The translations under genes were made by a program, and so were the position numbers. Positions 36,173-45,381 of a stretch of DNA of 64,000 nt are shown piece after piece. The stretch lies in contig JBMOJB010000003.1 in NCBI GenBank assembly GCA_049316985.1, positions 7,921 to 71,920 of the forward strand, written 5' to 3'. Positions within the stretch are counted from its first letter, which is position 1. Each line of letters opens with the position of its first letter. The DNA comes from CANHEE01 sp049316985 (GTDB lineage: Bacteria > Bacteroidota > Bacteroidia > Chitinophagales > Saprospiraceae). The notes beneath the pieces were generated by a model. That model saw only the letters and a list, made by a program, of their open reading frames with translations, made no database searches and was not told where the DNA came from.

Positions 36173-37372
36173 CTAGGGGTACAGTAAATACTGAGCCCTT
36201 ATTTTCTTGTATTTTTCAAGTGGAGGTTCCCAGCTTTTTCTGATTTCGGCTTCTGTTTTTCCCGCAATAATTGCTTTTCTGAAAGTATCAGTTCCGGCGA
36301 GTTTATCAAAAAAATTATTCTTTAAGAAGTAGGTATCGTTTTTATTGATTATTTTGTAAAAATCAAATAGGTATTGAAAGTTCAATTGCTTCTGAGCAAA
36401 CAATGCCTCTGTTGTTTTGTCGGTAAAAGATACACCATAGCAGAGTTTTCCATTTTGAGGTGGGTTGCTAGAGCCGGCATTGGGCATTGGTTTAAAGTTG
36501 TACTCATATTTTCCCTTTAAAGCGGGATGTCCGGCAATTTCAAATGGATTGTTCGTTCCTCTACCCAAACTTACGACCGTGCCTTCAAAAAAACAAATGG
36601 ATGGATAAAGCAGAATGGATCGCATCGTTTTCAAATTAGGAGATGGCGGAATTTGAATTTCATAATAGCTGTCATGTGTGTAGTTGGCGCAAGGAATAAC
36701 TTCCAAATCACATTTTAAATTATCGGAAAGCCATTTTTCGCCATTGCTCATCATCGCAAATTCTCCAATTGTCAATCCATGGACGACCGGGATAGGCGCA
36801 ATTCCAACGAAGGATTTGAATTCCATGTCGAGAACGGGGCCGTCCACATAATGGCCGTTGGGATTAGGTCTGTCAAAAACGATTAGTTTTTTATCATTTT
36901 CAGCACATGCTTCCATCACATAACTTAAAGTAGAAATGTAAGTATAAAAGCGAACTCCCACATCTTGAATGTCGAAAAGCAGCACATCAATATCTTTCAA
37001 ATCAATTGCAGTTGGCTTGTATTTGTTTCCATGCAGCGAAATAATAGGCAATCCTGTTTTTGCATCCTTAGTATCATCAATTTTTTCACCAGCTTGGCTA
37101 TCTCCTCTGAATCCGTGCTCCGGTGAAAAAATTTTAGTTAATTTGATTTGTTTGCTCAGTAAAAAATCCACCAAATGCGTCTGGTTCACTACTGAAGTTT
37201 GATTTACGACTAATCCGACGGATTTTCCTTTTAATTTAGAAAGGTAGAGTTCTGTTCTTTCCGCTCCTGTTTTTATCCCCTTAGGAGCAGGACTTTCCGT
37301 TTTTTTTGCACTTTTGCATTGAATCAATCCAAAGCACAAACAAAAAAACAAAATGTTTTTAAATTGCAACAT
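36173..37372 (-). CDS. DUF1343 / NamZ-like exo-N-acetylmuramidase lipoprotein
   Basis: This 399-residue lipoprotein has its acylated Cys at residue 19 (GLIQC). It contains the DUF1343 hallmarks KSVGLVVNQTSV, FSPEHGFRGDSQAGE, DVLLFDIQDVGVRFYTYISTL, FDRPNPNGHYVDGP and PSPNLKTMRSILLYPSICFFEGT. Characterised members (NamZ) cleave N-acetylmuramic acid from the non-reducing end of peptidoglycan fragments. This points to recycling or scavenging of cell-wall sugars, but no MurNAc pathway genes are beside it. It sits alone between terminators. Confidence 0.88.
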   Translation of the reverse strand: MLQFKNILFFCLCFGLIQCKSAKKTESPAPKGIKTGAERTELYLSKLKGKSVGLVVNQTSVVNQTHLVDFLLSKQIKLTKIFSPEHGFRGDSQAGEKIDDTKDAKTGLPIISLHGNKYKPTAIDLKDIDVLLFDIQDVGVRFYTYISTLSYVMEACAENDKKLIVFDRPNPNGHYVDGPVLDMEFKSFVGIAPIPVVHGLTIGEFAMMSNGEKWLSDNLKCDLEVIPCANYTHDSYYEIQIPPSPNLKTMRSILLYPSICFFEGTVVSLGRGTNNPFEIAGHPALKGKYEYNFKPMPNAGSSNPPQNGKLCYGVSFTDKTTEALFAQKQLNFQYLFDFYKIINKNDTYFLKNNFFDKLAGTDTFRKAIIAGKTEAEIRKSWEPPLEKYKKIRAQYLLYP

Positions 37373-37390
37373 AATTAAGAATTTTCTTGG

Positions 37391-37398
37391 TATTTTTG
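37391..37398 (+). promoter_or_regulatory. -7 promoter element upstream of the exonuclease/GIY-YIG gene
   Basis: TATTTTTG matches TAnnTTTG on the plus strand. It would give a leader of about 170 bases to the ATG at 37573. No TTG is at the standard spacing. Confidence 0.35.
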
Positions 37399-37572
37399 CA
37401 GGTTATTTTAAAAATTTGAAAGTTTAATACCATTTTAGATAAACAAATGGTTTTGTCTTTTACTTTTACGGAATATCTAATATATTGCAAAATGAAATGT
37501 GTTAGCTAGCTAATAACATCTTGTTTGTCGCGATTAATATTAAGCGCAAAATTAACAAAAAACAGGTATCTA

Positions 37573-38961
37573 ATGAAAAAATTTGCAATTATTGATTTGG
37601 AGACAACAGGAGGCACCGCGTCCAGGGAACGAATAACAGAAATAGCCATCGCAATTCACAATGGAGTAGAAGTGCTGGATACTTTTTCTTCCCTTGTTAA
37701 CCCGGAAAGAAGTATTCCTTACAACATCACGCAAATTACAGGCATAACCGATGCAATGGTGAAAGATGCTCCTAAATTCTATGAAATCGCTAAGAAAGTA
37801 GTTGAAATGACGGAAGATTGCGTTTTTGTTGCACACAATGTCCGTTTTGACTACAGCTTCCTGCAGGAAGAATTTAAGCGGCTTGGATTTACTTATAGCC
37901 GAAAACAACTTTGTACCGTAAAAATGGCGCGACAATCAATGCCCGGTTTGCGCTCCTATAGCCTTGGGAATCTGATAACTCATTTAGGAATTAAGGTAGA
38001 AAACCGACATAGAGCTTTGGACGATACATTGGCCACAGTCAAATTATTTGAAAAAATCATCGCAATTGAAAATGGCACTTCCACAATGGAAGAACGAGTC
38101 AATCTGGGAATTAAGGAAGCCAATTTACCTGAAGGGATTAGCATCGCTCGTTTGCATGAGTTGCCGGAATCCTGCGGGGTTTATTATTTACATGACGCGG
38201 CCGGAGATGTTATTTACGTCGGGAAAAGTATCAATATCAGGAAAAGGATTTTTGAGCATTTTGCCGACAAGACTGAAAAGGGAAAAAAGATGTACAACGG
38301 CGTAGCAGATATTTCATATGAAGTCACAGGAAGTGAATTAATATCACTCTTATTGGAAAATCACGAAATTAAACGAATTAAACCAAGGATTAACAAAGCG
38401 CAAAAAGCTCGTAATTTCCCCTATGTGATTTACCAATACAAGGACGAATCCGGTTATATAAGCTTTGGAACGGCAAAGAACACACATCATATCCGCAATA
38501 AAATGGCGATTGTTGCCGAATATCAGCAGTTGAATTATGCAAAAGGAGCTTTAAGTTTTATTACCAAAGAATTTGAACTTTGTGGCAAACATACCGGTAC
38601 AGATGCAGGAGAAGGCCCTTGTTTTCCTTATCATCTTTCCCGCTGCAAGGGTGCTTGTGTCAACGAAGAAAGTTTTGAAATTTATAATATCAGAGCAATG
38701 CAAGCGATTGAAAATCTACAGATCATTTTTCACGATAATTTTATGCTGATTGACCAGGGAAAGAGCGCTGAAGAAAAAGCCGTCATTCACGTCGAAGATA
38801 ATCAATTCGTAGGTTTCGGATATTTTAGTGCGGAGGAGACAATCAACGACCCTCAAATCATGAAAGGATTTGTGAAAAAATTTCCACAATACCCTGAAAC
38901 ACTAAGAATAATTCGGATGTTTCTGGACGAAAAAAAAGGATTAAAAAAGATAGTTTTGTAA
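37573..38961 (+). CDS. DEDDh exonuclease fused to a GIY-YIG (UvrC-type) nuclease domain
   Basis: From the ATG at 37573 the protein has 462 residues. The N-terminal domain (1-170) is a DnaQ/epsilon-type 3'-5' exonuclease with Asp8 and Glu10 in DLETTGG, His88 and Asp93 in AHNVRFDYS, and His146 and Asp150 in RHRALDDTL. The second part (about 195-285) is a UvrC-like GIY-YIG nuclease, GVYYL (202-206) and IYVGKS (214-219), with a following Glu in LLLENHEIKRIKPRINKA. The rest (285-462) resembles no domain I can name. It probably acts in DNA repair. The open frame extends upstream to a TTG at 37525, but that part is not family-like. Confidence 0.88.
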   Translation: MKKFAIIDLETTGGTASRERITEIAIAIHNGVEVLDTFSSLVNPERSIPYNITQITGITDAMVKDAPKFYEIAKKVVEMTEDCVFVAHNVRFDYSFLQEEFKRLGFTYSRKQLCTVKMARQSMPGLRSYSLGNLITHLGIKVENRHRALDDTLATVKLFEKIIAIENGTSTMEERVNLGIKEANLPEGISIARLHELPESCGVYYLHDAAGDVIYVGKSINIRKRIFEHFADKTEKGKKMYNGVADISYEVTGSELISLLLENHEIKRIKPRINKAQKARNFPYVIYQYKDESGYISFGTAKNTHHIRNKMAIVAEYQQLNYAKGALSFITKEFELCGKHTGTDAGEGPCFPYHLSRCKGACVNEESFEIYNIRAMQAIENLQIIFHDNFMLIDQGKSAEEKAVIHVEDNQFVGFGYFSAEETINDPQIMKGFVKKFPQYPETLRIIRMFLDEKKGLKKIVL

Positions 38962-38969
38962 ATCTTTAG

Positions 38970-39302
38970 TTATGGTTTCCTCACGAATTTGAACTTGCTG
39001 ATCTTGCCAAAATCATCTTCAGGAATCAGCACTGTGGCATCCAGACAACTGCTGCAAGTGCAAGCAGCGCAAACGACCGTTTTGGCACAAAGTGAGTCCA
39101 GTTTGATATTTAAATCAATTACTTCAATATCTTTCTTTTCTAAAAACTGTCGGAGAGCTCCTTCTTTATCGCCTTTAAAGTAGAGATCATTTTGCCATGG
39201 ATCTGAACATTGTGTCATGGTATACGTGACCCAAATGTTGTTCTGATCTTTTTTGCAAGCGAAAGTAATCGATGCCAATAAACATAAAATTAGGTATTTC
39301 AT
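38970..39302 (-). CDS. Small Cys-rich lipoprotein, unknown function
   Basis: This 110-residue protein has a lipoprotein signal peptide and acylated Cys16 (ITFAC). The mature part has YTMTQCSDPWQ and a Cys cluster, CAKTVVCAACTCSSC (about residues 72-86), ending in a short basic tail. The cysteines suggest disulfides or metal binding. I do not recognise a family, though the spacing WxxYxxxQCxDPW may be a useful search pattern. It converges on the exonuclease gene with an 8-base gap. Confidence 0.65.
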   Translation of the reverse strand: MKYLILCLLASITFACKKDQNNIWVTYTMTQCSDPWQNDLYFKGDKEGALRQFLEKKDIEVIDLNIKLDSLCAKTVVCAACTCSSCLDATVLIPEDDFGKISKFKFVRKP

Positions 39303-39378
39303 TTTTTCTTTTTTTAATCAAGACGAATAAATGATTGAATTGGTTGGTGGGAAGTCTCAATTTTTTGTAGTTTGACTT

Positions 39379-39407
39379 TTGAAAAATGTAAATCTTGATT
39401 AGATTTG
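39379..39407 (+). promoter_or_regulatory. Promoter of the GH3-type operon
   Basis: TTG at 39379-39381 and TAGATTTG at 39400-39407 are 18 bases apart. The predicted start is a few bases before the ATG at 39419, which favours that start over the upstream TTG at 39395. Confidence 0.55.
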
Positions 39408-39418
39408 CAAATCATATT

Positions 39419-40948
39419 ATGAGAAAGATTGTTAATGCGATTATCAAGAGCTACTTAAAGTACCATTATAAACGTGTAGAGCGAATAATGGAACATCCAC
39501 ATGAAGCCCAATCGGAGTGGCTTTCTCATATGATAACGACCAATCGCTTTATCCAGTTCGGCAAAGAACACGGTTTCAAAAGCATTAGAAAATATGTTGA
39601 TTTTGCCGCGCAGATTCCAGTCAGAGATTATGAAGGACACAAGCCTTACATTGAAAGAATGATGCTTGGCGAAAAAGACATCCTCTGGAATGGACAAATA
39701 AAGTGGTATGCAAAATCTTCAGGTACAACAAGTGATAAGAGTAAGTTCATTCCGATTTCATCTCAAAATTTAAAAAAGGGTCATATTCGCAGCTCATGGG
39801 ACTCTATGAGTATTTTTTATCACCATAATCCCAATTCTCAAGCATTTAGTGAGCGAACAATCTTAATGGGAGGTAGTCTGCAAAAATACGATCTGTATCC
39901 GCAAAGTATCATAGGTGATGTGTCGGCCATTATGATGCAACACATTCCGATGGTAGGTCGTCCGTTCGTAGCACCTGATATGGGAATCGCAATGCTCCCT
40001 AATTTTGAAGCAAAACTGGAGAAAATGGCAGAATTGCTGCCAAGGGAAAATCTAGTCTTACTGGGTGGAGTACCTACATGGACGGTTGTTTTGATTCGCA
40101 AAATTCTTGAACAAACCGGAAAGAGTAATTTATTGGAGATCTGGCCCAATCTGGAAGGTTATCTGCATGGAGGTGTAAGTTTTGAGCCATACAGAGAACA
40201 ATTTCGGCAGTTTATCCCTTCCGACAAGTTTATTTATCAGGAAATATACAACGCTTCTGAAGGTTTCTTTGCTGTGCAAAATGATTATTCTACAAAAGAT
40301 ATGCTACTCTTATTAGACAATGGCATATTTTACGAGTTTCTGCCTATGGCAGAATGGGACACAGAGTTTCCCACTGCAATACCATTGGAAGATGTAAAAA
40401 TTGGCGAACATTATGCGATTGTGATCACTACTAACGGAGGCTTGTGGCGTTATTTGATTGGTGATACCATAGTTTTTACTTCTACAAATCCATATAAAAT
40501 CCAGATTAGTGGTAGAACCAAACAGTACATTAATGTGTTTGGAGAAGAGGTTATGATTGCAAATACGGATAAGGCGGTATCATTGACCTGCCTGCAGCTG
40601 AATGCCCGAGTCGAAGAATACAGTCTGGCACCTGTTTTTTTGCAAGGCAATTCAAAAGGAGGGCATGAATGGGTGATTGAATTTGAGAAGCCGCCCAATA
40701 ACGGAAAACTGTTTGCTGCGCTACTTGATGATAATCTAAGAAAAATAAATTCAGATTATGATGCCAAAAGGTTTAATGATTTGGCAATGTTACCGCTGGT
40801 GCTGCACGAAGTTCCTAAAGGTACTTTTTACAGCTGGCTCAAATCCAAAAACAGATTAGGTGGACAATATAAAGTTCCGAGGTTGTCTAACAATCGTACT
40901 TACCTGGAAGAAATTTTACAGATCGCCAACTTCCCAAACTTAAGATAA
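39419..40948 (+). CDS. GH3 family acyl-adenylate / acid-amido ligase-like protein
   Basis: From ATG 39419 this is a 509-residue protein. It shows the adenylate-forming motif SSGTTSDKSKFIP (SSGTTS at 100-105), EGYLHGGVSFEPYREQF, EIYNASEGFFAVQ and LWRYLIGDTIVFTS (nucleotide-binding Gly-Asp), followed by GRTKQYINVFGEEV. These define the GH3 family; plant members join amino acids to auxin or jasmonate. Bacterial GH3 proteins activate a carboxylate with ATP, but substrates are largely unknown. Its stop overlaps the start of the reductase gene by one base, implying coupled synthesis. The short 5' leader comes from the promoter just upstream. Confidence 0.88.
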   Translation: MRKIVNAIIKSYLKYHYKRVERIMEHPHEAQSEWLSHMITTNRFIQFGKEHGFKSIRKYVDFAAQIPVRDYEGHKPYIERMMLGEKDILWNGQIKWYAKSSGTTSDKSKFIPISSQNLKKGHIRSSWDSMSIFYHHNPNSQAFSERTILMGGSLQKYDLYPQSIIGDVSAIMMQHIPMVGRPFVAPDMGIAMLPNFEAKLEKMAELLPRENLVLLGGVPTWTVVLIRKILEQTGKSNLLEIWPNLEGYLHGGVSFEPYREQFRQFIPSDKFIYQEIYNASEGFFAVQNDYSTKDMLLLLDNGIFYEFLPMAEWDTEFPTAIPLEDVKIGEHYAIVITTNGGLWRYLIGDTIVFTSTNPYKIQISGRTKQYINVFGEEVMIANTDKAVSLTCLQLNARVEEYSLAPVFLQGNSKGGHEWVIEFEKPPNNGKLFAALLDDNLRKINSDYDAKRFNDLAMLPLVLHEVPKGTFYSWLKSKNRLGGQYKVPRLSNNRTYLEEILQIANFPNLR

Positions 40949-41667
40949 TGACCACTTGGTTACAAGGCAAAGTAGTGAACATTTTGCAGGAAAGTCCTTC
41001 TGTAAAGCGTTTTTTTATAGAAATACCAGCTGTAAATTGCTTTAATTTCAAGGCTGGACAATTTGTAACTTTTGATTTGCCGGTCGGTGAAAAAAGACTG
41101 CAAAGATGGCGGAGCTATTCCATTGCCAACGCACCTAATAATGGGAATGTAATTGAATTGTGCATTGTTAAGGTAGAAATGGGATTGGCCAGCACTTATT
41201 TCTTTCAAAAAGTAGCAATCGGGACAATACTAAAATTTAAAGGACCTGAAGGGACTTTTTGTCTCCCGGAAATTGTTGATCATGATACCGTCATGATTTG
41301 TACCGGTACGGGTGTGGCGCCTTTCCGCAGCATCATAAATGACGTTTTGGACAAGGGTTTTGTCATAAATCTTCATTTGATTTTCGGCTGTCGGACGGTC
41401 GCAGATATTTTATATCGCGCTGAATTTGAGGAGTTGGCTAGAAAAAATGTAAATTTCACATATGATGTGTGTTTGTCGCGTGAAAAAGTAGCTGACCTGT
41501 ATTTCGGATATGTACACGATGTTTATATGTCCAAATACAAAGATGCAAAAGCAAACACAAGATTTTATATTTGTGGTTGGAATAAAATGATTGATGAGAC
41601 TGTTGAGAATCTCATCGTAAAAATGGGATGTAGCAGATCCCAAGTTCTGTATGAGTTGTATGGTTAA
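40948..41667 (+). CDS. Ferredoxin-NADP reductase-like FAD/NAD(P) oxidoreductase
   Basis: This 239-residue single protein has the FAD motif RSYS (55-58, RSYSIANAP) and the pyridine-nucleotide motif GTGVAPF (120-126). The C-terminal part includes FYICGWNKMIDE and ends in LYELYG. It lacks an iron-sulfur domain, so it needs a separate electron partner such as ferredoxin or flavodoxin. It is translationally coupled to the GH3-type ligase by a one-base overlap and lies 12 bases before the LYS1-like dehydrogenase. The three probably serve one pathway. Confidence 0.88.
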   Translation: MTTWLQGKVVNILQESPSVKRFFIEIPAVNCFNFKAGQFVTFDLPVGEKRLQRWRSYSIANAPNNGNVIELCIVKVEMGLASTYFFQKVAIGTILKFKGPEGTFCLPEIVDHDTVMICTGTGVAPFRSIINDVLDKGFVINLHLIFGCRTVADILYRAEFEELARKNVNFTYDVCLSREKVADLYFGYVHDVYMSKYKDAKANTRFYICGWNKMIDETVENLIVKMGCSRSQVLYELYG

Positions 41668-41679
41668 AATCTAGAAATA

Positions 41680-42885
41680 ATGAAAATTGGAATTATCAGC
41701 GAGGGAAAAATACCGCCTGACAATAGAGTCGCACTTACACCCAAGCAATGTGCATATGTTTCGGAAATCTATCCTGTGGATTTTATTATTGAACCTTCGG
41801 AGAAGAGATGTTTCGCGGATGAGGAGTATGCTCGGGAAGGTCTAAAAATTAGCAGTGATTTAAGTCAGTGCGATGTACTTATGGGTGTAAAAGAAGTTCC
41901 AGTTTCACTACTTTATGAAGATAAAACCTATTTTTTCTTTTCGCACACGATAAAAAAACAGCCTTATAACAGGAAACTGTTGCAGGCATTATTAGAGAAG
42001 AAAATCCGCATGATTGATTATGAAGTATTGAAAGATGTAATGGGGCAACGATTAATCGCTTTTGGTCATTATGCAGGCATCGTAGGTGCCCATAATGCAT
42101 TGTGGACCTATGGAAAGAGGACCGGTTTGTGTTCTTTGAACAGGGCATGTGAAAGTCATGATTATGAATTATTGAAAAAGCAGTACAAAGACCTTAATTT
42201 GCCGGCGATTAAAATTTGCCTGACCGGCAATGGGAGGGTTGCTAATGGAGCAATTGAAGTATTAAAAGATATGAAAATCAGGGAAGTTTCTCCCGAAGAT
42301 TACTTAAACAAACGATTTGATGAGGTCGTTTTTACACAGCTACACGGAAGACATTATGTGAGAAACAAGAAAAATCTTCCTTTTGTCAAAAATGAATTTT
42401 ACAACCACCCAGAACGCTTTGAATCTGCTTTTGGACCCTATGCAAAAGTAACTGATGTTTTTATTAATGCCATATTCTGGGACTCCCGTTCCCCTCAATT
42501 TTTTAGCTTGGAGGAAATGAAGTCTCCTGAATTTAAAATCAAAGTAATTGCAGATGTAACCTGTGATATTGCACCTAAGTCTTCGGTGCCTTCTACCTTG
42601 AAAGCATCCACCATTGCAGATCCTGTTTATGGTTACAATCCACAAAGTGAAAAAATTGAAGCACCTTTTCAACAACATGTAATTGATGTTATGGCGATTG
42701 ACAATTTGCCTAATGAATTACCAAGGGATGCCTCGGAGTTTTTTGGAAATCAGTTTATTGAAAACATACTGACTGAACTGCTACATTTACAGGACAGTGC
42801 CATCATAGAAAACGCGACAATCACAAAAGACGGGAAGTTGACACCGATGTTTGAGTACCTTAGCGATTATGTGGAAGGCAATTAA
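41680..42885 (+). CDS. LYS1-like saccharopine dehydrogenase / alanine dehydrogenase-type oxidoreductase
   Basis: This 401-residue protein has N- and C-terminal domains of the alanine dehydrogenase/transhydrogenase fold. Early motifs are ISEGKIPPDNRVALTP, GVKEVP with Lys71, and FFFSHTIKKQ with His89. A Lys and a His at this spacing match the catalytic pair of lysine-forming saccharopine dehydrogenase (LYS1). A nucleotide-binding loop is at ICLTGNGRVANGA. It likely catalyses an NAD(P)-dependent oxidation or reductive amination of an amino acid. It is the last gene of the GH3 operon. Its stop overlaps the stop of the opposing gene within TTAA. Confidence 0.8.
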   Translation: MKIGIISEGKIPPDNRVALTPKQCAYVSEIYPVDFIIEPSEKRCFADEEYAREGLKISSDLSQCDVLMGVKEVPVSLLYEDKTYFFFSHTIKKQPYNRKLLQALLEKKIRMIDYEVLKDVMGQRLIAFGHYAGIVGAHNALWTYGKRTGLCSLNRACESHDYELLKKQYKDLNLPAIKICLTGNGRVANGAIEVLKDMKIREVSPEDYLNKRFDEVVFTQLHGRHYVRNKKNLPFVKNEFYNHPERFESAFGPYAKVTDVFINAIFWDSRSPQFFSLEEMKSPEFKIKVIADVTCDIAPKSSVPSTLKASTIADPVYGYNPQSEKIEAPFQQHVIDVMAIDNLPNELPRDASEFFGNQFIENILTELLHLQDSAIIENATITKDGKLTPMFEYLSDYVEGN

Positions 42886-43583
42886 TCAATTGTTGATATT
42901 TTAACTTTTCTGGCTTTTTTTTGCTCGTTATTGCTTTCGTAAATAACGTATTGCTGGTACTTCACCATGTCTTTTTCGGCCCAGATATCTTTTCCGATAT
43001 TGCAAGCCAGAATCATAGCGGTGTACAATTGATTGCCAATTTCCACTCTTCTTTCGACAGCGATGTCGCGATCAGCTATTTTATCTTGCTGAATGTTCAT
43101 CGCGTTTTCGAATTCAGTGCAGGCTTCCTGTACTTTTGAAATAACGAGGTCATTTAAACCGGTATCACTAAGAAAGTCGATTTGCTGACGAGCCACTCGG
43201 ATAACTCTTCTTCCACAGAAAAGTAATTGAGCATCTGTCATGTCTCCAATTTTTGAGGTGCCAAATTTTCTATATCGGCCTGATCGATTATTGAATTTTA
43301 TTTCGACCCTTGTCATGACACTTCGGATCGCATTTTTTAATTTTTCAGCTGATTTTGTTTTCTTTTCAGTCACAATCATTTGGTCACCTACCATTTCATC
43401 ATCATCTGGAAGCGCGTGGATTCGATCACAGAGCGCTCTAAATCCTTTTAGTCTTTCGACGTCATACCCGTACGGTCTGAAAAGTTCGATATCTCGGAGA
43501 ATATTCTTAATCACTTCCAGACATTGAAGGTACAAATCTGCGTCTGGCACATTGTATAATCGGTGCCCTGCTTGTTTTTTCAT
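42882..43583 (-). CDS. All-helical protein, unrecognised family
   Basis: This 233-residue protein has no signal peptide or membrane segment and is rich in charged residues. Predicted helices cover nearly all of it, for example YLQCLEVIKNILRDIEL, AEKLKNAIRSVMTRVEIKF and AQLLFCGRRVIRVARQQIDFL. A conserved-looking loop, FNNRSGRYRKFGTSKIGDMTDAQL, lies between helical halves. It ends with a basic tail, KKARKVKISTID. I cannot name a family. It is transcribed toward the GH3 operon and overlaps its last stop by four bases. Confidence 0.7.
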   Translation of the reverse strand: MKKQAGHRLYNVPDADLYLQCLEVIKNILRDIELFRPYGYDVERLKGFRALCDRIHALPDDDEMVGDQMIVTEKKTKSAEKLKNAIRSVMTRVEIKFNNRSGRYRKFGTSKIGDMTDAQLLFCGRRVIRVARQQIDFLSDTGLNDLVISKVQEACTEFENAMNIQQDKIADRDIAVERRVEIGNQLYTAMILACNIGKDIWAEKDMVKYQQYVIYESNNEQKKARKVKISTID

Positions 43584-43753
43584 ATTTAAAAGTTGATTTC
43601 GATGGCAAAGATAACATTTATAATTTTAAAAATTAATTTTACTTAGTTAAGAATTTCTTTTAAATATTTAACTATATCAAATCCATTTTTGAACACAAAT
43701 GCGTTCGCTAACTAATTTGTTTTAATTTTGCAAAAAAATACAAATTTGAAAAA

Positions 43754-45091
43754 ATGAAAAAACTAATCATTTTAGGGGCAGGGGAGAGTGGCACAGGAGC
43801 AGCAATACTCGGCAAGCAACAAGGGTACGACGTATTTCTTTCAGATAACGGTCCCATAAAAGAAATGTATAAAGCAGACCTCGAAAGGGCAAGTATTGAA
43901 TACGAAGAAAATGGCCACAACAACAGCAGAATACTGGAAGCAGATTGTGTAGTGAAAAGCCCGGGTATACCCGATAAGGCTCCGCTGGTGCAGATGTTGT
44001 TGAAAAAAGGTGTGTCCGTCATTAGTGAAATTGAATTTGCAAGTTGGTTTTCTAAAGTTAAAACAATTGGAATTACCGGAAGTAATGGGAAGACCACTAC
44101 CACTATGTTGACTTTTCATCTCCTGAAAGCTGCCGGATTTCCTGTCCATGTTGGAGGGAATATAGGTTTCAGTTACGCCAGATTGGTTGCAGATGAAAAA
44201 TTGGCTGAATCAGACAGCGCTCCTAACTTGTGGTATGTACTTGAATTATCCAGTTTTCAATTAGATGGTATTGTAGATTACCGACCCAATATTTCTATGA
44301 TACTCAATATTACTCCCGATCATTTAGACAGGTACGAGTACAAGATGGATAATTATATCGCGGCTAAGTTTCGGATTGCAATGAATCAAACTGATCTTGA
44401 TTACTTCATTTACAATTCAGATAATGAAAATATCAGCACATATTTATCGCAAAAATACAATGGGAAAGCCCAGAGAATTCAAGTTAAGCGAAGCTTGTAT
44501 GAAATTGGCATCCTGCGTTTTCCTGAGTATGCGCTTACGTTCAATTTAAAGTACAGTCAACTAAAGGGTGAGCACAATTGGTTTAATGCATATTGTGCCG
44601 TAAAAGCGGCTCTTCTTGCGGGCGCATCTCCAGAAAAAATTCAAGAGGGTCTTGAGAGTTTTCAGAATGTCGCACATCGTCTTGAGTTCGTCGCTGCAAT
44701 CGGTGGTGTCGAGTACATCAATGACAGTAAAGCCACCAATGTTGATAGTGTTTATTATGCCCTCGGTGCAATGGATCGGCCAACAATCTTGATCTTAGGT
44801 GGAACAGATAAAGGCAACGACTACCGGCAAATTGATGAATTGGTGCGGTCCAAAGTAAAAGCTATTGTCTGCATGGGAAAAGACAATTCAACTATTTTAA
44901 ACCACTTTGGGAATTTTGATCTCCCCATATTTGAAACACATAGCGCATTGGAAGCAGTTAATAAAGCATCCTCGCTGTCTGATCCCGGAGATACTGTTTT
45001 GCTTTCACCAGCCTGTGCCAGCTTTGATTTGTTTCGCAATTATGAAGATCGAGGTGAGCAGTTTAAGGAAGCAGTGTTGTCACTAGCTTAA
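43754..45091 (+). CDS. murD: UDP-N-acetylmuramoylalanine-D-glutamate ligase
   Basis: This 445-residue Mur ligase has an N-terminal UDP-binding domain (ILGAGESG), the ATP loop GSNGKTTT (109-116), ELSSFQLDGI, NITPDHLDRYEYKMDNY, then YINDSKATNVDSVYYAL and LGGTDKGNDY in the C-terminal domain. It adds D-glutamate to UDP-MurNAc-L-alanine in the cytoplasm for peptidoglycan synthesis. It stands outside any dcw cluster: its neighbours are an unknown gene and the tRNA-tuf operon. A -7 box TAATTTTG is at 43723-43730, 24 bases before the ATG. Confidence 0.96.
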   Translation: MKKLIILGAGESGTGAAILGKQQGYDVFLSDNGPIKEMYKADLERASIEYEENGHNNSRILEADCVVKSPGIPDKAPLVQMLLKKGVSVISEIEFASWFSKVKTIGITGSNGKTTTTMLTFHLLKAAGFPVHVGGNIGFSYARLVADEKLAESDSAPNLWYVLELSSFQLDGIVDYRPNISMILNITPDHLDRYEYKMDNYIAAKFRIAMNQTDLDYFIYNSDNENISTYLSQKYNGKAQRIQVKRSLYEIGILRFPEYALTFNLKYSQLKGEHNWFNAYCAVKAALLAGASPEKIQEGLESFQNVAHRLEFVAAIGGVEYINDSKATNVDSVYYALGAMDRPTILILGGTDKGNDYRQIDELVRSKVKAIVCMGKDNSTILNHFGNFDLPIFETHSALEAVNKASSLSDPGDTVLLSPACASFDLFRNYEDRGEQFKEAVLSLA

Positions 45092-45242
45092 AAGTTGTGT
45101 TGAAGTGCTTTATCTATCGGCACGCCTCAAGATAGAGAACTTGTATTGAAATGACTAATGAGTTTATCTTTTTGAAAATCAATTTGTTCTGTTCATTTTA
45201 TAAAAAAAGTTGCTTTTTTTTTGAAAAAATAAGTTCAAAAAT

Positions 45243-45273
45243 TTGCACACTCAAAAAACTAGCCATATCTTTG
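45243..45273 (+). promoter_or_regulatory. Promoter of the tRNA-tuf-rpoBC cluster
   Basis: TTG at 45243-45245 and TATCTTTG at 45266-45273 are separated by 20 bases, an ideal Bacteroidota promoter. It lies about 105 bases before the first tRNA and is the only strong promoter I see ahead of tuf. The flanking spacer (45092-45381) otherwise holds nothing recognisable. Confidence 0.8.
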
Positions 45274-45381
45274 CATCGCTTTTGAAAAGGTAGTTATTTT
45301 AGGGCAACCAAACCAAGAGTAAAATCTTTGAAATTGTCACATTTTTTGACTTGATTATCAAGGGTATATGAGAGTTAACAA

